From: Candidatus Kuenenia stuttgartensis
GTDB taxonomy: Bacteria; Planctomycetota; UBA11346
Length of the DNA: 64,000 nt
Assembly: GCA_945876185.1 (NCBI GenBank)
Contig: CAMCMZ010000004.1
Location: 42,745-106,744 of the forward strand
Direction of reading: 5' to 3'
This document shows, piece by piece, positions 29,541 through 38,313 of this stretch. The position numbers were made by a program, and so were the translations under genes. Under the pieces are notes generated by a model. The model did no database searches and had not been told where the DNA came from. It saw only the letters and a list, made by a program, of their open reading frames with translations. Positions within the stretch are counted from its first letter, which is position 1. Each line of letters opens with the position of its first letter.

Positions 29541-30707
29541 ATGGCGCGCGAAAAGTACAAGGGCGGCCGCAGCCACGCCGAGACGGTCGACCGCAAGGGG
29601 CTCGGCCGCCTACGCCGTTCAGCCGAAAAACCCGTCGGCCGCGAGAGCAACTGGGAAGGCCGGCACGAGGACGACACGTTCGTCGAAAGCCACGGCCACC
29701 GCGAGCGCCCCAGCCACACCGGCGAACGACTGATCGCCCGCTTCAACCGCCTGGCCGGGTTGGGGGCGGCGCAGTCGGCCCCCGGCGTGGCCGGCGAGAT
29801 CAGCGGCACCGAAGGCAACGGCCTGCTGGTGCGCACCAGCGCCGGCGAATTCCCGGCCAGCGTGCGGCGCAGCCTGACCAAGCGCATCGGCGGCGTGCGC
29901 AACCCGCTCGCGGTTGGCGACCGGGTGCACGTGCTGCCACCGGGCGACGATCCGGATTCGCCGTCGACCTCCGGGGTCGTCACGGCAGTTGAACCGCGCC
30001 GCAACCAGCTGGAACGCGTCGACAGCCACAACCGCAGCCTGGTCCACGTCATCGCGGCGAACCTGGACTTGCTCCTGGTCACCGCTGCCGTGGCCACGCC
30101 CGAGCCGCGCGCGGGGTTGATCGACCGCTACCTGTTGCTCGCTGCCTGGTGCGGCATCCCAGCCGTGCTGGTGCTGACCAAGTGCGATCTTGTGCCCGCC
30201 GCCAGCGTGACGGAACTGGCTGCGATCTGGCGCACGGTCGTGCCCGTCCACACCCTGGCGCTGGTCGGGGACGATCCCGGCCTGGTCGCGCTGCGCACGT
30301 TCCTGCAGGGGAAATCCTGCGTGATCTGCGGCCAAAGCGGCGTCGGCAAATCGACCCTGGTGAACGCACTCTTCCCCGGCACCGGCGCCCGCATCGGCGG
30401 CGTGGCCGATGCCGGCCACGGCCGTCACACCACCGTGTCCGCGCGCAGCTACCTCCTGCCCGGCGATGGACGCCTGATCGATACCCCCGGCGTGCGCGAA
30501 TGTGGCGTCGCTGGGCTCACCCCTGTCGATGTCGCCCTGCACTACCCCGACCTGGCGCGGCACCAGCCGCACTGCCGCTTCGCCGACTGCACCCACCGCC
30601 ACGAACCCGACTGCGCCGTCCTCGCCGCCCGCGATCGTGGTGAGATTGCCGCCAGCCGTTACGCGAGCTACCTATCGATCGTCGACGAGGATCTGGAGAC
30701 CAGATGA
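29541..30707 (+). CDS. rsgA: Ribosome small-subunit GTPase RsgA
   Basis: 388 residues. The circularly permuted GTPase order is visible: G4 TKCD, then G1 GQSGVGKST, then G3 DTPG. An OB-fold region precedes it (~75-130) and a zinc-binding C-terminus follows (CRFADCTHRHEPDCAV). RsgA binds the 30S subunit late in assembly and releases RbfA. The N-terminal ~70 residues are charged and longer than in E. coli. It lies 6 bp after the FHA kinase and overlaps the next gene by ATGA, so the three are probably one transcript. Confidence 0.94.
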   Translation: MAREKYKGGRSHAETVDRKGLGRLRRSAEKPVGRESNWEGRHEDDTFVESHGHRERPSHTGERLIARFNRLAGLGAAQSAPGVAGEISGTEGNGLLVRTSAGEFPASVRRSLTKRIGGVRNPLAVGDRVHVLPPGDDPDSPSTSGVVTAVEPRRNQLERVDSHNRSLVHVIAANLDLLLVTAAVATPEPRAGLIDRYLLLAAWCGIPAVLVLTKCDLVPAASVTELAAIWRTVVPVHTLALVGDDPGLVALRTFLQGKSCVICGQSGVGKSTLVNALFPGTGARIGGVADAGHGRHTTVSARSYLLPGDGRLIDTPGVRECGVAGLTPVDVALHYPDLARHQPHCRFADCTHRHEPDCAVLAARDRGEIAASRYASYLSIVDEDLETR

Positions 30708-32863
30708 GAACGCTTGGGTGCAGCATCTTCCTATCGTGGTGGGTCGCGGTCCTCGTCGCGGCTGACCCGGCCCCCCTACCGAGCATCGGCGGCACCCCCT
30801 TGCCGTCCGGCCCGCCGGTCGTGCGCGAAGCCCTGCCCGGCAGCGGTGGTTTGGCCTGGGCCCGCGTGGATGATGAAAACGCCAATATTTCCTTGATGAA
30901 GAACCATAACACCCTCGTCGTCCGGCAAGCGGCCAAGGCTGGCGGCGCGGCGCGCTTGGCGGTGACCACCTGGCAGGGCAGCGGCAGCGATGGGCAAAAA
31001 CGCTACAATTCCGTGGCGCTGTTCGGCCCAGCGGGAAAGACGGCCTGGATCCGGCTGGCCGACTTCAGCATCCGCAATGGCGCCGGCCGCGATGGACAGT
31101 GCTCCTGGGGGCCGCAGCGGGCCAAGGATCTTTTTCTGCGCTTCGGATTCCTGACGACGCCCCTCGCCGAAGCTGCGACCGCGCACGGCAAGGCCCTCGA
31201 ATTCGGCACCGCTGTTCCGCATCCTGCCGTGGTGGTCAGTCTCGCGGCCCGCCATGGCGTGGGCGGATTCGATAACTGGACCGTCGGCTATGGCTTCGGC
31301 TGCGCCGTGGTGCAGATCCCAGCCGGCAAGACGATCAGCGAAGCGCGCAAGGATCCAGCCAACGTGCTGCTGGAACTGCCCCTGCTGAAGTCCTATCCGA
31401 TGGATGTCGGATTCAGGTTCCAGTTGCTGGATCAGGGCCATTGGTGGCTCGCGTTGGACACCGATCGCGATGGCGAGGCAGACCTCGACCTCACCGACGC
31501 CAGTCCTGGGGCCAAACCATGGACGGTGCCAGGATTCACGCACCAGCATGGTCTGGTGCTCAACCTGAACGCCGCCGGCGGAGCCAGCGCCGAGTCGGTC
31601 AACCTCACCCAGGCAACCTTGGAGGTGAAGCTGGTCGAGGAAGAACCGCCACGTCAGGCGCGTGAACGTTGGCCGCTGGTGCTTGATCGGGGCGCGTTGC
31701 TGCCGGCCGATCCGTTCCCCGTCCATGGCCAGCGCTTCGCGGCCGGTCTTGCGGTCGAGCTCGAACCGGGCACAGCACGAATCCCGGTCGCCAGCCTGGG
31801 ATCGCGCCGTTTCGGCACCGTCGTGTCCGCCGCTGCGCCGGGTGAGGTCGCCCCGTCGTACACGTTGATCCAGGCCGGGCGCCCTGCGACCCGGGTCGCC
31901 CTGGCGCCCCGCTTGGAACCAATCGATCCCGCCACCGGGGCGGTTTGGCATCGGAGTTTCGTCCCTGGTCAGCGTGTCCTGATCGCTGGGCGCGAATCTG
32001 TGGAATTGCGGCGCGGCAGCGCGGTGTCGGCGGTGGGCAAGGCGTTGCCAGGCGGATTCCTGCTCACGATGCCTGGACCAGATCAGTACGACCTGGCGGT
32101 TGACGGCAAAGTCAGGCGCAGCGTCCGCGTTGGGCAGACCGACCTTCCTGCGATCGTCGCAGTCCAGGCCGGCAAGCCCAGGGTGGTCGAGGTCTGGTGT
32201 CCGGGCCAACCAGTCGAATCCGTACGGATCGACGGCGGAGTAGCCACGGTCGAGCTCCTCGACCGGGCACCGCCGTTCATGCGGTTGCTGGTCCAGGCCG
32301 CCAGCACGGGGGCGTCAAAAATGGTGCTGATTGGCGCCGGTTCCGTCGAACTTGGCCGGGCCGAGGTGCGTGCGTTCAATCTGGCCTTCGGCGGCGGCGA
32401 TGGCGGTGGCGCCGTGATCAATCACCGCTCCGGCCAGGAAACCCCGCAGGGCTTCCGGATCACCATGGATCCGTGGACGCCCGGGGTGCCTCTGATCTTC
32501 CGGACCATCAATGCGATTTCCGCGTTTGAGGAATACGCCATCACCATGACGGTCGACAGCGACGGCGGCCCGACCAGCAACCATCAGCCCGGATTCCGGA
32601 TCGTCGACGGCACCACCCCGGGCAGCCGGATCGGCGTGTTCGATTACGCCATCATGCTCACCAGCCAGGACGGAAGCTGGGCGCACAATTACGGCGTCAC
32701 CTTTCCGGAAGAGATTCCGGAAAAGCCGAGCACAAAACCCGCTGCAAAACCGGCAGCGAAGCCTGCGACCGCCAAACCCGCGCCGGTGGAGGCGCCGCCA
32801 CCGCCACCGCCACCGCCACAACCTGTGCCACCGCCGTCGGGTAGCAAAGTCAGCGATTTCTGA
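30704..32863 (+). CDS. Secreted protein of unknown function with Pro-rich C-terminus
   Basis: 719 residues, coupled to rsgA by ATGA. The N-terminal signal peptide is CSIFLSWWVAVLVAADP. The body is beta-rich, with several Gly/Asp-rich strands, and contains no motif that I recognise. The C-terminus is a low-complexity tail (KPAAKPAAKPATAKPAP followed by poly-Pro), typical of surface or wall-spanning anchors. Likely periplasmic or outer surface. The link with rsgA is probably only transcriptional. Confidence 0.68.
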   Translation: MRTLGCSIFLSWWVAVLVAADPAPLPSIGGTPLPSGPPVVREALPGSGGLAWARVDDENANISLMKNHNTLVVRQAAKAGGAARLAVTTWQGSGSDGQKRYNSVALFGPAGKTAWIRLADFSIRNGAGRDGQCSWGPQRAKDLFLRFGFLTTPLAEAATAHGKALEFGTAVPHPAVVVSLAARHGVGGFDNWTVGYGFGCAVVQIPAGKTISEARKDPANVLLELPLLKSYPMDVGFRFQLLDQGHWWLALDTDRDGEADLDLTDASPGAKPWTVPGFTHQHGLVLNLNAAGGASAESVNLTQATLEVKLVEEEPPRQARERWPLVLDRGALLPADPFPVHGQRFAAGLAVELEPGTARIPVASLGSRRFGTVVSAAAPGEVAPSYTLIQAGRPATRVALAPRLEPIDPATGAVWHRSFVPGQRVLIAGRESVELRRGSAVSAVGKALPGGFLLTMPGPDQYDLAVDGKVRRSVRVGQTDLPAIVAVQAGKPRVVEVWCPGQPVESVRIDGGVATVELLDRAPPFMRLLVQAASTGASKMVLIGAGSVELGRAEVRAFNLAFGGGDGGGAVINHRSGQETPQGFRITMDPWTPGVPLIFRTINAISAFEEYAITMTVDSDGGPTSNHQPGFRIVDGTTPGSRIGVFDYAIMLTSQDGSWAHNYGVTFPEEIPEKPSTKPAAKPAAKPATAKPAPVEAPPPPPPPPQPVPPPSGSKVSDF

Positions 32864-32936
32864 ACGTTTCCAGGGCTGCAATTTTGGGCAAACGCCTGCC
32901 TGACCGCCCGAACACGCCAGTCCCGCCCATATCGCG

Positions 32937-32996
32937 GCAACCACGGGGTCCAGGGCCATTGGCCCTGGCAGGGCGTGGCGGGACAGCGTCCCGCTG
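32937..32996 (-). repeat. Dispersed BIME-like palindromic repeat, inverted copy
   Basis: On the minus strand this reads CAGCGGGACGCTGTCCCGC, then CCAGGGCC-N-GGCCCTGG-type arms, then GTGGTTGCC. It matches two tandem copies at 55922-55981 and 56054-56112 almost base for base. It lies in the 219-bp gap between the secreted protein gene and htpG. No promoter could be recognised here. Confidence 0.82.
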
Positions 32997-33082
32997 TGGC
33001 AAAGTAGCCGGCGCTACCAGACGACCCCATCTGGCATCGCAATTGCATATACAGCCACCCCCCCACGTCGGAACGACACACC

Positions 33083-35023
33083 ATGACCAGCCATGCTTTC
33101 CAGACCGAGGTCCAGCAACTGCTGCACCTGATGATCCACAGCCTCTACAGCGAGCGTGAGATCTTCCTGCGCGAACTCGTGTCGAACGCCTCGGATGCCT
33201 GCGATAAGCTGCGTTTCCGCGCGTTGACGGAGGCCAGCCTGTTGCGCTCTGAGGAATCGCTCCAGGTCGAGATCCTGCCGGATGAGACGGCGCACACCCT
33301 GGTCATCCGCGACAATGGGGTCGGTTTGACCGAGGCCGAGGCGATCGAGCACCTGGGCACCATCGCCAAGTCGGGCACCAAGGCCTTCCTGCAATCGATC
33401 AAGGACGACGAGAGCCGCAAGCAGGCCAACCTGATCGGCCAGTTCGGGGTCGGGTTCTATTCCGCCTTCATGATCGCCGACAAGGTGGTGGTCGAGTCGC
33501 GCGCCGCCGGCGTGCCGAGCGAGCAGGGTGTGCGCTGGGAATCGACCGGCGACGGCACCTTCGCGACCGAAACGATCACCAAGGCCCAGCGCGGCACGGT
33601 GGTCACGCTGCACCTGAAAGACGACGCCAAGGAATTCGCCCAGCGTTGGCGCGTCGAGTCGCTGATCAAGAAATACAGCGATTACCTGGCCTACCCGGTG
33701 CTGCTGCCCAAGTACCTCAGCGACGAGGACAAGAAGAAGCAGCCGGAGGGCGCGACCGCCGAGCTGGAGCAGGTCAACGCCGGCAAGGCGCTGTGGACGC
33801 GGCCGAAGGACCAGATCACCGACGAGCAATACGCCGAATTCTACAAGGCCCAGTGCAAGCTGTGGGATGCGCCGGCGACGCGGCTGCACGTCACGGTCGA
33901 GGGCACGCTGTCCTTCACCGCGCTCTTGTTCGTTCCCACCGACAAGCCGATGGACCTGTTCGAGCGCGAACGCAAGGGCATCGCGCTCTACGTCCGCCGC
34001 GTCTTCGTGATGGACGACTGCAAGGATCTGCTCCCGGAATACCTGCGCTTCGTCCGCGGCGTGGTCGACAGCGACGACCTGCCGCTCAACGTCAGCCGCG
34101 AGATCCTGCAACAGCAGGACGCGGTGCAGAAGCTGCGCAAGCAACTCACCAAGCGCATTCTCGACCACCTGCTGAAACTCGCCCAGTCGACCGACGCCAA
34201 GGAAAAAGAGACCTTCCAGGCCATCGATGCGGCCTTCGGCCCGGTCCTGCGCGAGGCGATGGTCACCGAATGGGACAAGGACCTCAAGGACAAGGTCGCC
34301 CGCCTGGTGCGTTGGGCGTCGACCTGGACCAGTTCCCCGGCGGCCGAAGGCGAAGAGGCCCGACCCGTCCGCACCGGGCTGGAAGACTACGTCCGCCGCA
34401 TGCCATCCGGCCAGGCCGCGATCTATTTCGTCGTCGCCCCCAGCCTGGAATCGGCCAAGGCGCATCCGGCGGTCGAAGGTTTCACCAAGCGCGGCTTCGA
34501 GGTGCTGTTCCTCGCCGATCCGGTCGACGAGTGGGTCGCCAAGGAACTGCACGAGTTCGACGGTCGCAAGCTCGCTGACATCGCCCGCGCAGACAGCGAT
34601 CCGTCGAGTGCGGACGAAAAAAAGAAACTCGAAGAAGACAGCAAGACCTACGGCGATTTCCTCACGTTCTGCCAGACCAGCCTGGGCGATGGCGTCGGCG
34701 AGGTGCGCCTGTCGTCACGTCTGGCCGGCGCGCCCTGCGTGCTGGTCGGTGACGGCAACGCCGCGAGCAGCCAGATGGAGGAAATGATGCGCCGCATGGG
34801 CCGCGAAGTGCCCAAGCCGAAGCGCACGCTCGAACTCAACCCCAACCATCCGCTGGTGCAGCGCCTGCGCGAACACCATGTTTCCAAGGCGGATGACGCC
34901 CAGTTGCCTGGCTGGATTGCAACCTTGCGCGATCAGGCCGTGCTTGCCGAGGGCGGCCGCATCGCCGATCCGGCTGCCTTCGCCAGCCGGGTGCAGGCGT
35001 TGCTGCTGGCTGCCGTGAAATAG
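33083..35023 (+). CDS. htpG: Chaperone protein HtpG (Hsp90)
   Basis: 646 residues. The GHKL ATPase N-terminus shows LYSEREIFLRELVSNASDA, IRDNGVGLT (Mg/ATP), GTIAKSGTKAFL and QFGVGFYSAFM. The middle domain carries RRVFVMDD and NVSREILQQ. HtpG is a cytosolic ATP-dependent chaperone. The reading frame ends at TAG 35021-35023; two codons later an in-frame TGA (35030-35032) sits exactly 4 nt before repeat element copy 3. A 19-bp direct repeat brackets that element. Confidence 0.97.
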   Translation: MTSHAFQTEVQQLLHLMIHSLYSEREIFLRELVSNASDACDKLRFRALTEASLLRSEESLQVEILPDETAHTLVIRDNGVGLTEAEAIEHLGTIAKSGTKAFLQSIKDDESRKQANLIGQFGVGFYSAFMIADKVVVESRAAGVPSEQGVRWESTGDGTFATETITKAQRGTVVTLHLKDDAKEFAQRWRVESLIKKYSDYLAYPVLLPKYLSDEDKKKQPEGATAELEQVNAGKALWTRPKDQITDEQYAEFYKAQCKLWDAPATRLHVTVEGTLSFTALLFVPTDKPMDLFERERKGIALYVRRVFVMDDCKDLLPEYLRFVRGVVDSDDLPLNVSREILQQQDAVQKLRKQLTKRILDHLLKLAQSTDAKEKETFQAIDAAFGPVLREAMVTEWDKDLKDKVARLVRWASTWTSSPAAEGEEARPVRTGLEDYVRRMPSGQAAIYFVVAPSLESAKAHPAVEGFTKRGFEVLFLADPVDEWVAKELHEFDGRKLADIARADSDPSSADEKKKLEEDSKTYGDFLTFCQTSLGDGVGEVRLSSRLAGAPCVLVGDGNAASSQMEEMMRRMGREVPKPKRTLELNPNHPLVQRLREHHVSKADDAQLPGWIATLRDQAVLAEGGRIADPAAFASRVQALLLAAVK

Positions 35024-35033
35024 CTGCGGTGAA
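35015..35033 (+). repeat. 19-bp direct repeat, left copy (candidate target-site duplication)
   Basis: The 19 bases starting GTGAAATAGCTGCG span the htpG stop and recur exactly at 35300-35318, bracketing element copy 3. Removing the element plus one repeat would leave an uninterrupted htpG 3' end. A short local tandem duplication (GTGAAATAGCTG occurs again at once in the right flank) is an alternative origin. Confidence 0.8.
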
Positions 35034-35299
35034 CCTAAAAATCGCAATTGCACCCCAGCTGCTGCGTTAGTCGTCGGTCATTTGGCGCTGCCAAACTCCC
35101 TCCTCCCGCCTTGCATCTGGGGCGCACTTGCGATTTTTACAGGGAATTGTGGGCAGGCTGTTTTTGAGAGCGAGGGCAGCAATCGAAGCAAGTTTGGGCA
35201 TATCGCCCCCTTCACCCTTTTGGTGACCGCGCAAGCTTTTCAAAACCTCATTCCGAGGCCACTTGTGAGCAAATTCAAGGATCTATTGCGATGTTAAGG
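35034..35299 (+). repeat. Structured 3'-UTR element, copy 3 (266 bp, flanked by direct repeats)
   Basis: Arms lie at 35037-35057 and 35118-35138 (19/21 paired). The inner hairpin is TTTGGC-GCT-GCCAAA, with a G-C to T-A double change against copies 1 and 2; the outer arms show an A-T to T-A double change at arm position 13. The 5' end CCTAAAAATCGCAATTG is matched in inverted orientation by the 3' end (14/17), so the whole 266 bp has terminal inverted repeats. It occupies nearly all of the gap between htpG and the ABC exporter gene. Confidence 0.88.
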
Positions 35300-35318
35300 G
35301 TGAAATAGCTGCGGTGAA
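35300..35318 (+). repeat. 19-bp direct repeat, right copy
   Basis: Exact copy of 35015-35033. It is followed at once by a further GTGAAATAGCTG-like stretch, so the pre-insertion site was itself slightly repetitive. Confidence 0.8.
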
Positions 35319-35346
35319 ATAGCTGGTTCCGGCCCGCCGGCAGTGG

Positions 35347-37236
35347 CTATTTCAACTGCCCCTGCGCCAGCCGCCGGAAGGCGCCGTCCTTTTCCATCAG
35401 GGCGTCGAAGGTTCCCGTCTCGACCACTCGGCCTTTGTCGAGCACCGCGATCGCGTCGGCATGGCGCACGGTCGACAGTCGATGCGCGATGATCAGGGTG
35501 GTGCGATTGGCCATCAGGGTTTCCAGCGCCGCCTGCACCAGGCGTTCGCTTTCCGGATCCAGGGCGCTGGTGGCCTCATCCAGGATGAGCAGGCGCGGAT
35601 CGCGGTAGAGCGCCCGCGCGATCGCCAGCCGCTGGCGCTGGCCGCCGGACAGGCCGCCGCCGCGATCCTTGAGCAGGTGGTCGAGGCCACCTGGCAGCTC
35701 CTCGATGAATGCGAGGGCGTTCGCCCGCCGGGCGGCTTCCCGCGCCTTGTCGCGGTCGGGTTCGCGGTCGCCCCAGGCGATGTTGTCGAGGATCGAGTCG
35801 CGAAAGAGCACCACATCCTGCGACACCACCCCGACCTGCCGTCGCAGGACGCGGCGGTCGAGCGTGGTCAGGTCATGGCCATCGATGCGGATCTTGCCGT
35901 GGCTTGGGGTGTAGAAACCCAGGATCATGCTGGCGATGGTGCTTTTGCCCGACCCCGAAGAGCCGACCAGGGCGAGCGACGTCCCCGCCGGAATACGCAG
36001 GTCGACCCCATCCAGGCTGTGGCTGTCGGCCCCGGCGTAGCGGAAACGCAGGTTTTCCAGGGCGATGTCGCCACGCAGCGGGATCAGCGCCGTCTTGCCC
36101 GTGTCGGTCTCGCCCTCTGCCCGGTACAGTTCCGACAACGACCGGATGGCGTCTCCTGCCGCGGCCATCGCCGGCATGCTGTTGAGGATCGCGCCGATGC
36201 TGCCGGCGATCATGCCGTAATAGGTGATCAGGATGATCAGGTCGCCCTTGGTGATGCGATCCAGCGTGAAGCTCAGGCCCAGCACGTGGATGTCCTGTTG
36301 CGTGCGCACTGCCAGCCACACGCCCAGTCCGACCACGATCATCTGCAAGAGCGATGACACCGCCCAGGCGCTGGACCCGAACAGGTTGATCATGAAATCG
36401 TATTGCATCCCCCGTTTGGCCACGGCGCCGGCAGCCCGGCCGACGCGATCTTCGCTCCAGTCCTCGGTGGCATGGGCGCGGCTCAAGCGCAGGCCGAGCA
36501 GCATCTCGGTCAGGTGCGACAGGAAATTCGATTCGGCATAGCGGAAGGCCTCGGTGGTGCGACTGACCGGCTTCCACAGCAGCCGGGCCAGGGCCAAGTT
36601 GATCGGCACCGCGGCCGCGATCACCACCAGCATCAGCGGGTTTTTCACAGCGATGATGACCAGCATCACCAGGATGGTGGTGCCATGCATCAAGAGGTTT
36701 TCCGACAGGAATCCATGCATTCCGTCGAGCCGAGCCATATCGAGGACGAACTTGTTCTGCAGTTCACCGGCCCGGGCGCGGTCGTGGTAGGCAAACTCCA
36801 GCCGGTTGAGCCGGCGCACCAGCGACCGGCGCAGGCCGGCAGTGAGGGTCCGGATGATGCGTGATAGCATTACCTTGCCGGTCGTGGTCGCGGCCACGTT
36901 CATCACGCACAGGCCAAAGGTCGCCGCGAGCACCCAGGGCAAGGCCCCCAGCGCCAAGGCGGGATGGTCAATATCGATCCGGTCAATCAGGTAGCCGGTG
37001 AGCAAGGGAAAGATGTAGGCCGGGCAGTGGCGCAGATTTTGCAGCACCCAGATCATCCGCCATTGCCATTTCGTGCCGGGCTGCAGCAGCCAATACGACT
37101 TCAGGATCGACGGCTGCGCCCCGTCGCTGGTGCTGGTCGCGGCGCGGATGCGCGCCGAGGGCACCGTGGGGGCGAACCGCCGCAACTGCGGATCATCGCT
37201 GGCGGTGAGGGTGTCGATGCGGTCAGGGACGGACAT
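35347..37236 (-). CDS. ABC exporter, fused membrane and ATPase domains (MsbA/MDR-like)
   Basis: 629 residues from ATG 37236 (GAGG upstream). The N-terminal six-helix transmembrane domain (~60-370) is followed by an ATPase with Walker A LVGSSGSGKST, Q-loop GVVSQDVVLF, signature LSGGQRQRLAIARAL, Walker B LLILDEATSALD and H-loop IIAHRLS. It works as a homodimer or with an unlinked partner. The cargo is unknown: lipid, peptide or drug. It is a stand-alone gene, and all ATPase motifs are intact. Confidence 0.92.
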   Translation of the reverse strand: MSVPDRIDTLTASDDPQLRRFAPTVPSARIRAATSTSDGAQPSILKSYWLLQPGTKWQWRMIWVLQNLRHCPAYIFPLLTGYLIDRIDIDHPALALGALPWVLAATFGLCVMNVAATTTGKVMLSRIIRTLTAGLRRSLVRRLNRLEFAYHDRARAGELQNKFVLDMARLDGMHGFLSENLLMHGTTILVMLVIIAVKNPLMLVVIAAAVPINLALARLLWKPVSRTTEAFRYAESNFLSHLTEMLLGLRLSRAHATEDWSEDRVGRAAGAVAKRGMQYDFMINLFGSSAWAVSSLLQMIVVGLGVWLAVRTQQDIHVLGLSFTLDRITKGDLIILITYYGMIAGSIGAILNSMPAMAAAGDAIRSLSELYRAEGETDTGKTALIPLRGDIALENLRFRYAGADSHSLDGVDLRIPAGTSLALVGSSGSGKSTIASMILGFYTPSHGKIRIDGHDLTTLDRRVLRRQVGVVSQDVVLFRDSILDNIAWGDREPDRDKAREAARRANALAFIEELPGGLDHLLKDRGGGLSGGQRQRLAIARALYRDPRLLILDEATSALDPESERLVQAALETLMANRTTLIIAHRLSTVRHADAIAVLDKGRVVETGTFDALMEKDGAFRRLAQGQLK

Positions 37237-37386
37237 GGATGCTGGCCTCGGCTGGCGCGGATTTTGGCCAGGCGTCGGGTCAAGCAATGAAGGCCGGTTT
37301 TAGCGCAATAATTCCATGGATTTTTCCACCCTGAGGCTAAGCGCCTCGCTCAAGGTTGGGACGAATGCACCCTGATCGGGCTGCGG

Positions 37387-38226
37387 CTACTTCGCTGCCG
37401 GTGCGTTCGCGGATTTGACCAGCTCGAGGATCTCAGCGGCCGGCACCACCGCCATGCCCTGCGAGGCGCTCATCATGCTGCTGAAATCGACCTCGCCCAG
37501 CTGGATGGTGATCAGGCCCAGGTAACGACCATCGCGGGTCAACGCCACGCCACCCGGACTGCCGCCGTTGACGATCCAGCACGGGCGTGGCTTGCTGATC
37601 TGCGCCGTGACCTGCACCGGGGTGAGGGCGAACTGGCGATCGAACTGCGCGCCCAGGCGGCCGAGGACCAGGATCTGGTCCAGGACCTCGGCCTTGTCGG
37701 TGGCCACGGCGGCCAGGGCGGGCCACTTGCCGGCCATCTTCTGGGCCGCGGCATCCTTGGCGTCGGGGCGCAGCACGGCCAGATCGCGATCGCCATCGAT
37801 GATCACCAGCACCGCCGGCACCTGGGTGCCGTCCGGCGCCCGCAGGCGGAGGTTGGAGTGCTCGCTGGCGACATCCATCTTCATATCCATGCCGCTCATG
37901 CTGCCGCCGGCCTTCATGGCCTTCTGCATCATCCGGCCGGGATCGACCACATTGGCCGAGGTGATCACCGTGCCGTCGGCATCGATCACCACGCCGGCGG
38001 CATCGAGCCGGCTTTCGCGGCCCGGCATGGCGTTGCCCGAGAACTTCATCGTCGTTTTCACCGTGCCGCTGAGCTGCACCAGCGCCGGCCCGAAGCGGGT
38101 GAAGATCTCCTTCGCGCTGGGTGCAGCGGCGGGCCCAACAATCGGTTCAGCGGCGGAAGCCCCGCCCAGGCTGCCGAGCAGGATGACGAAGGTGGACAGA
38201 AGGGCGGCAGAATAGGGGCGAGACAT
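37387..38226 (-). CDS. Secreted degenerate trypsin-like (HtrA-like) protein, probable pseudoprotease
   Basis: 279 residues with an N-terminal signal peptide (FVILLGSLGGASAAEP). The fold signature follows HtrA proteases, but the His block reads VITSANVV where NHHVV is expected, and the Ser block reads NGGSPGGVAL where GNSGGP is expected; the best alignment puts Pro at the Ser position. The Asp block DRDLAVL is kept. A Met-rich segment (MMQKAMKAGGSMSGMDMKM) sits between them. No PDZ domain. It lies 87 bp downstream of a full HtrA on the same strand, so it may be a regulatory or substrate-binding partner. Confidence 0.75.
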   Translation of the reverse strand: MSRPYSAALLSTFVILLGSLGGASAAEPIVGPAAAPSAKEIFTRFGPALVQLSGTVKTTMKFSGNAMPGRESRLDAAGVVIDADGTVITSANVVDPGRMMQKAMKAGGSMSGMDMKMDVASEHSNLRLRAPDGTQVPAVLVIIDGDRDLAVLRPDAKDAAAQKMAGKWPALAAVATDKAEVLDQILVLGRLGAQFDRQFALTPVQVTAQISKPRPCWIVNGGSPGGVALTRDGRYLGLITIQLGEVDFSSMMSASQGMAVVPAAEILELVKSANAPAAK

Positions 38227-38313
38227 GGAATCTCCGGGATTGGGGTCTGGGGTGGATAAGACAAAGAAGGGTGGAAACGACCAGGCGAAAAGCGATGGAA
38301 TGACCGCCGCCGG

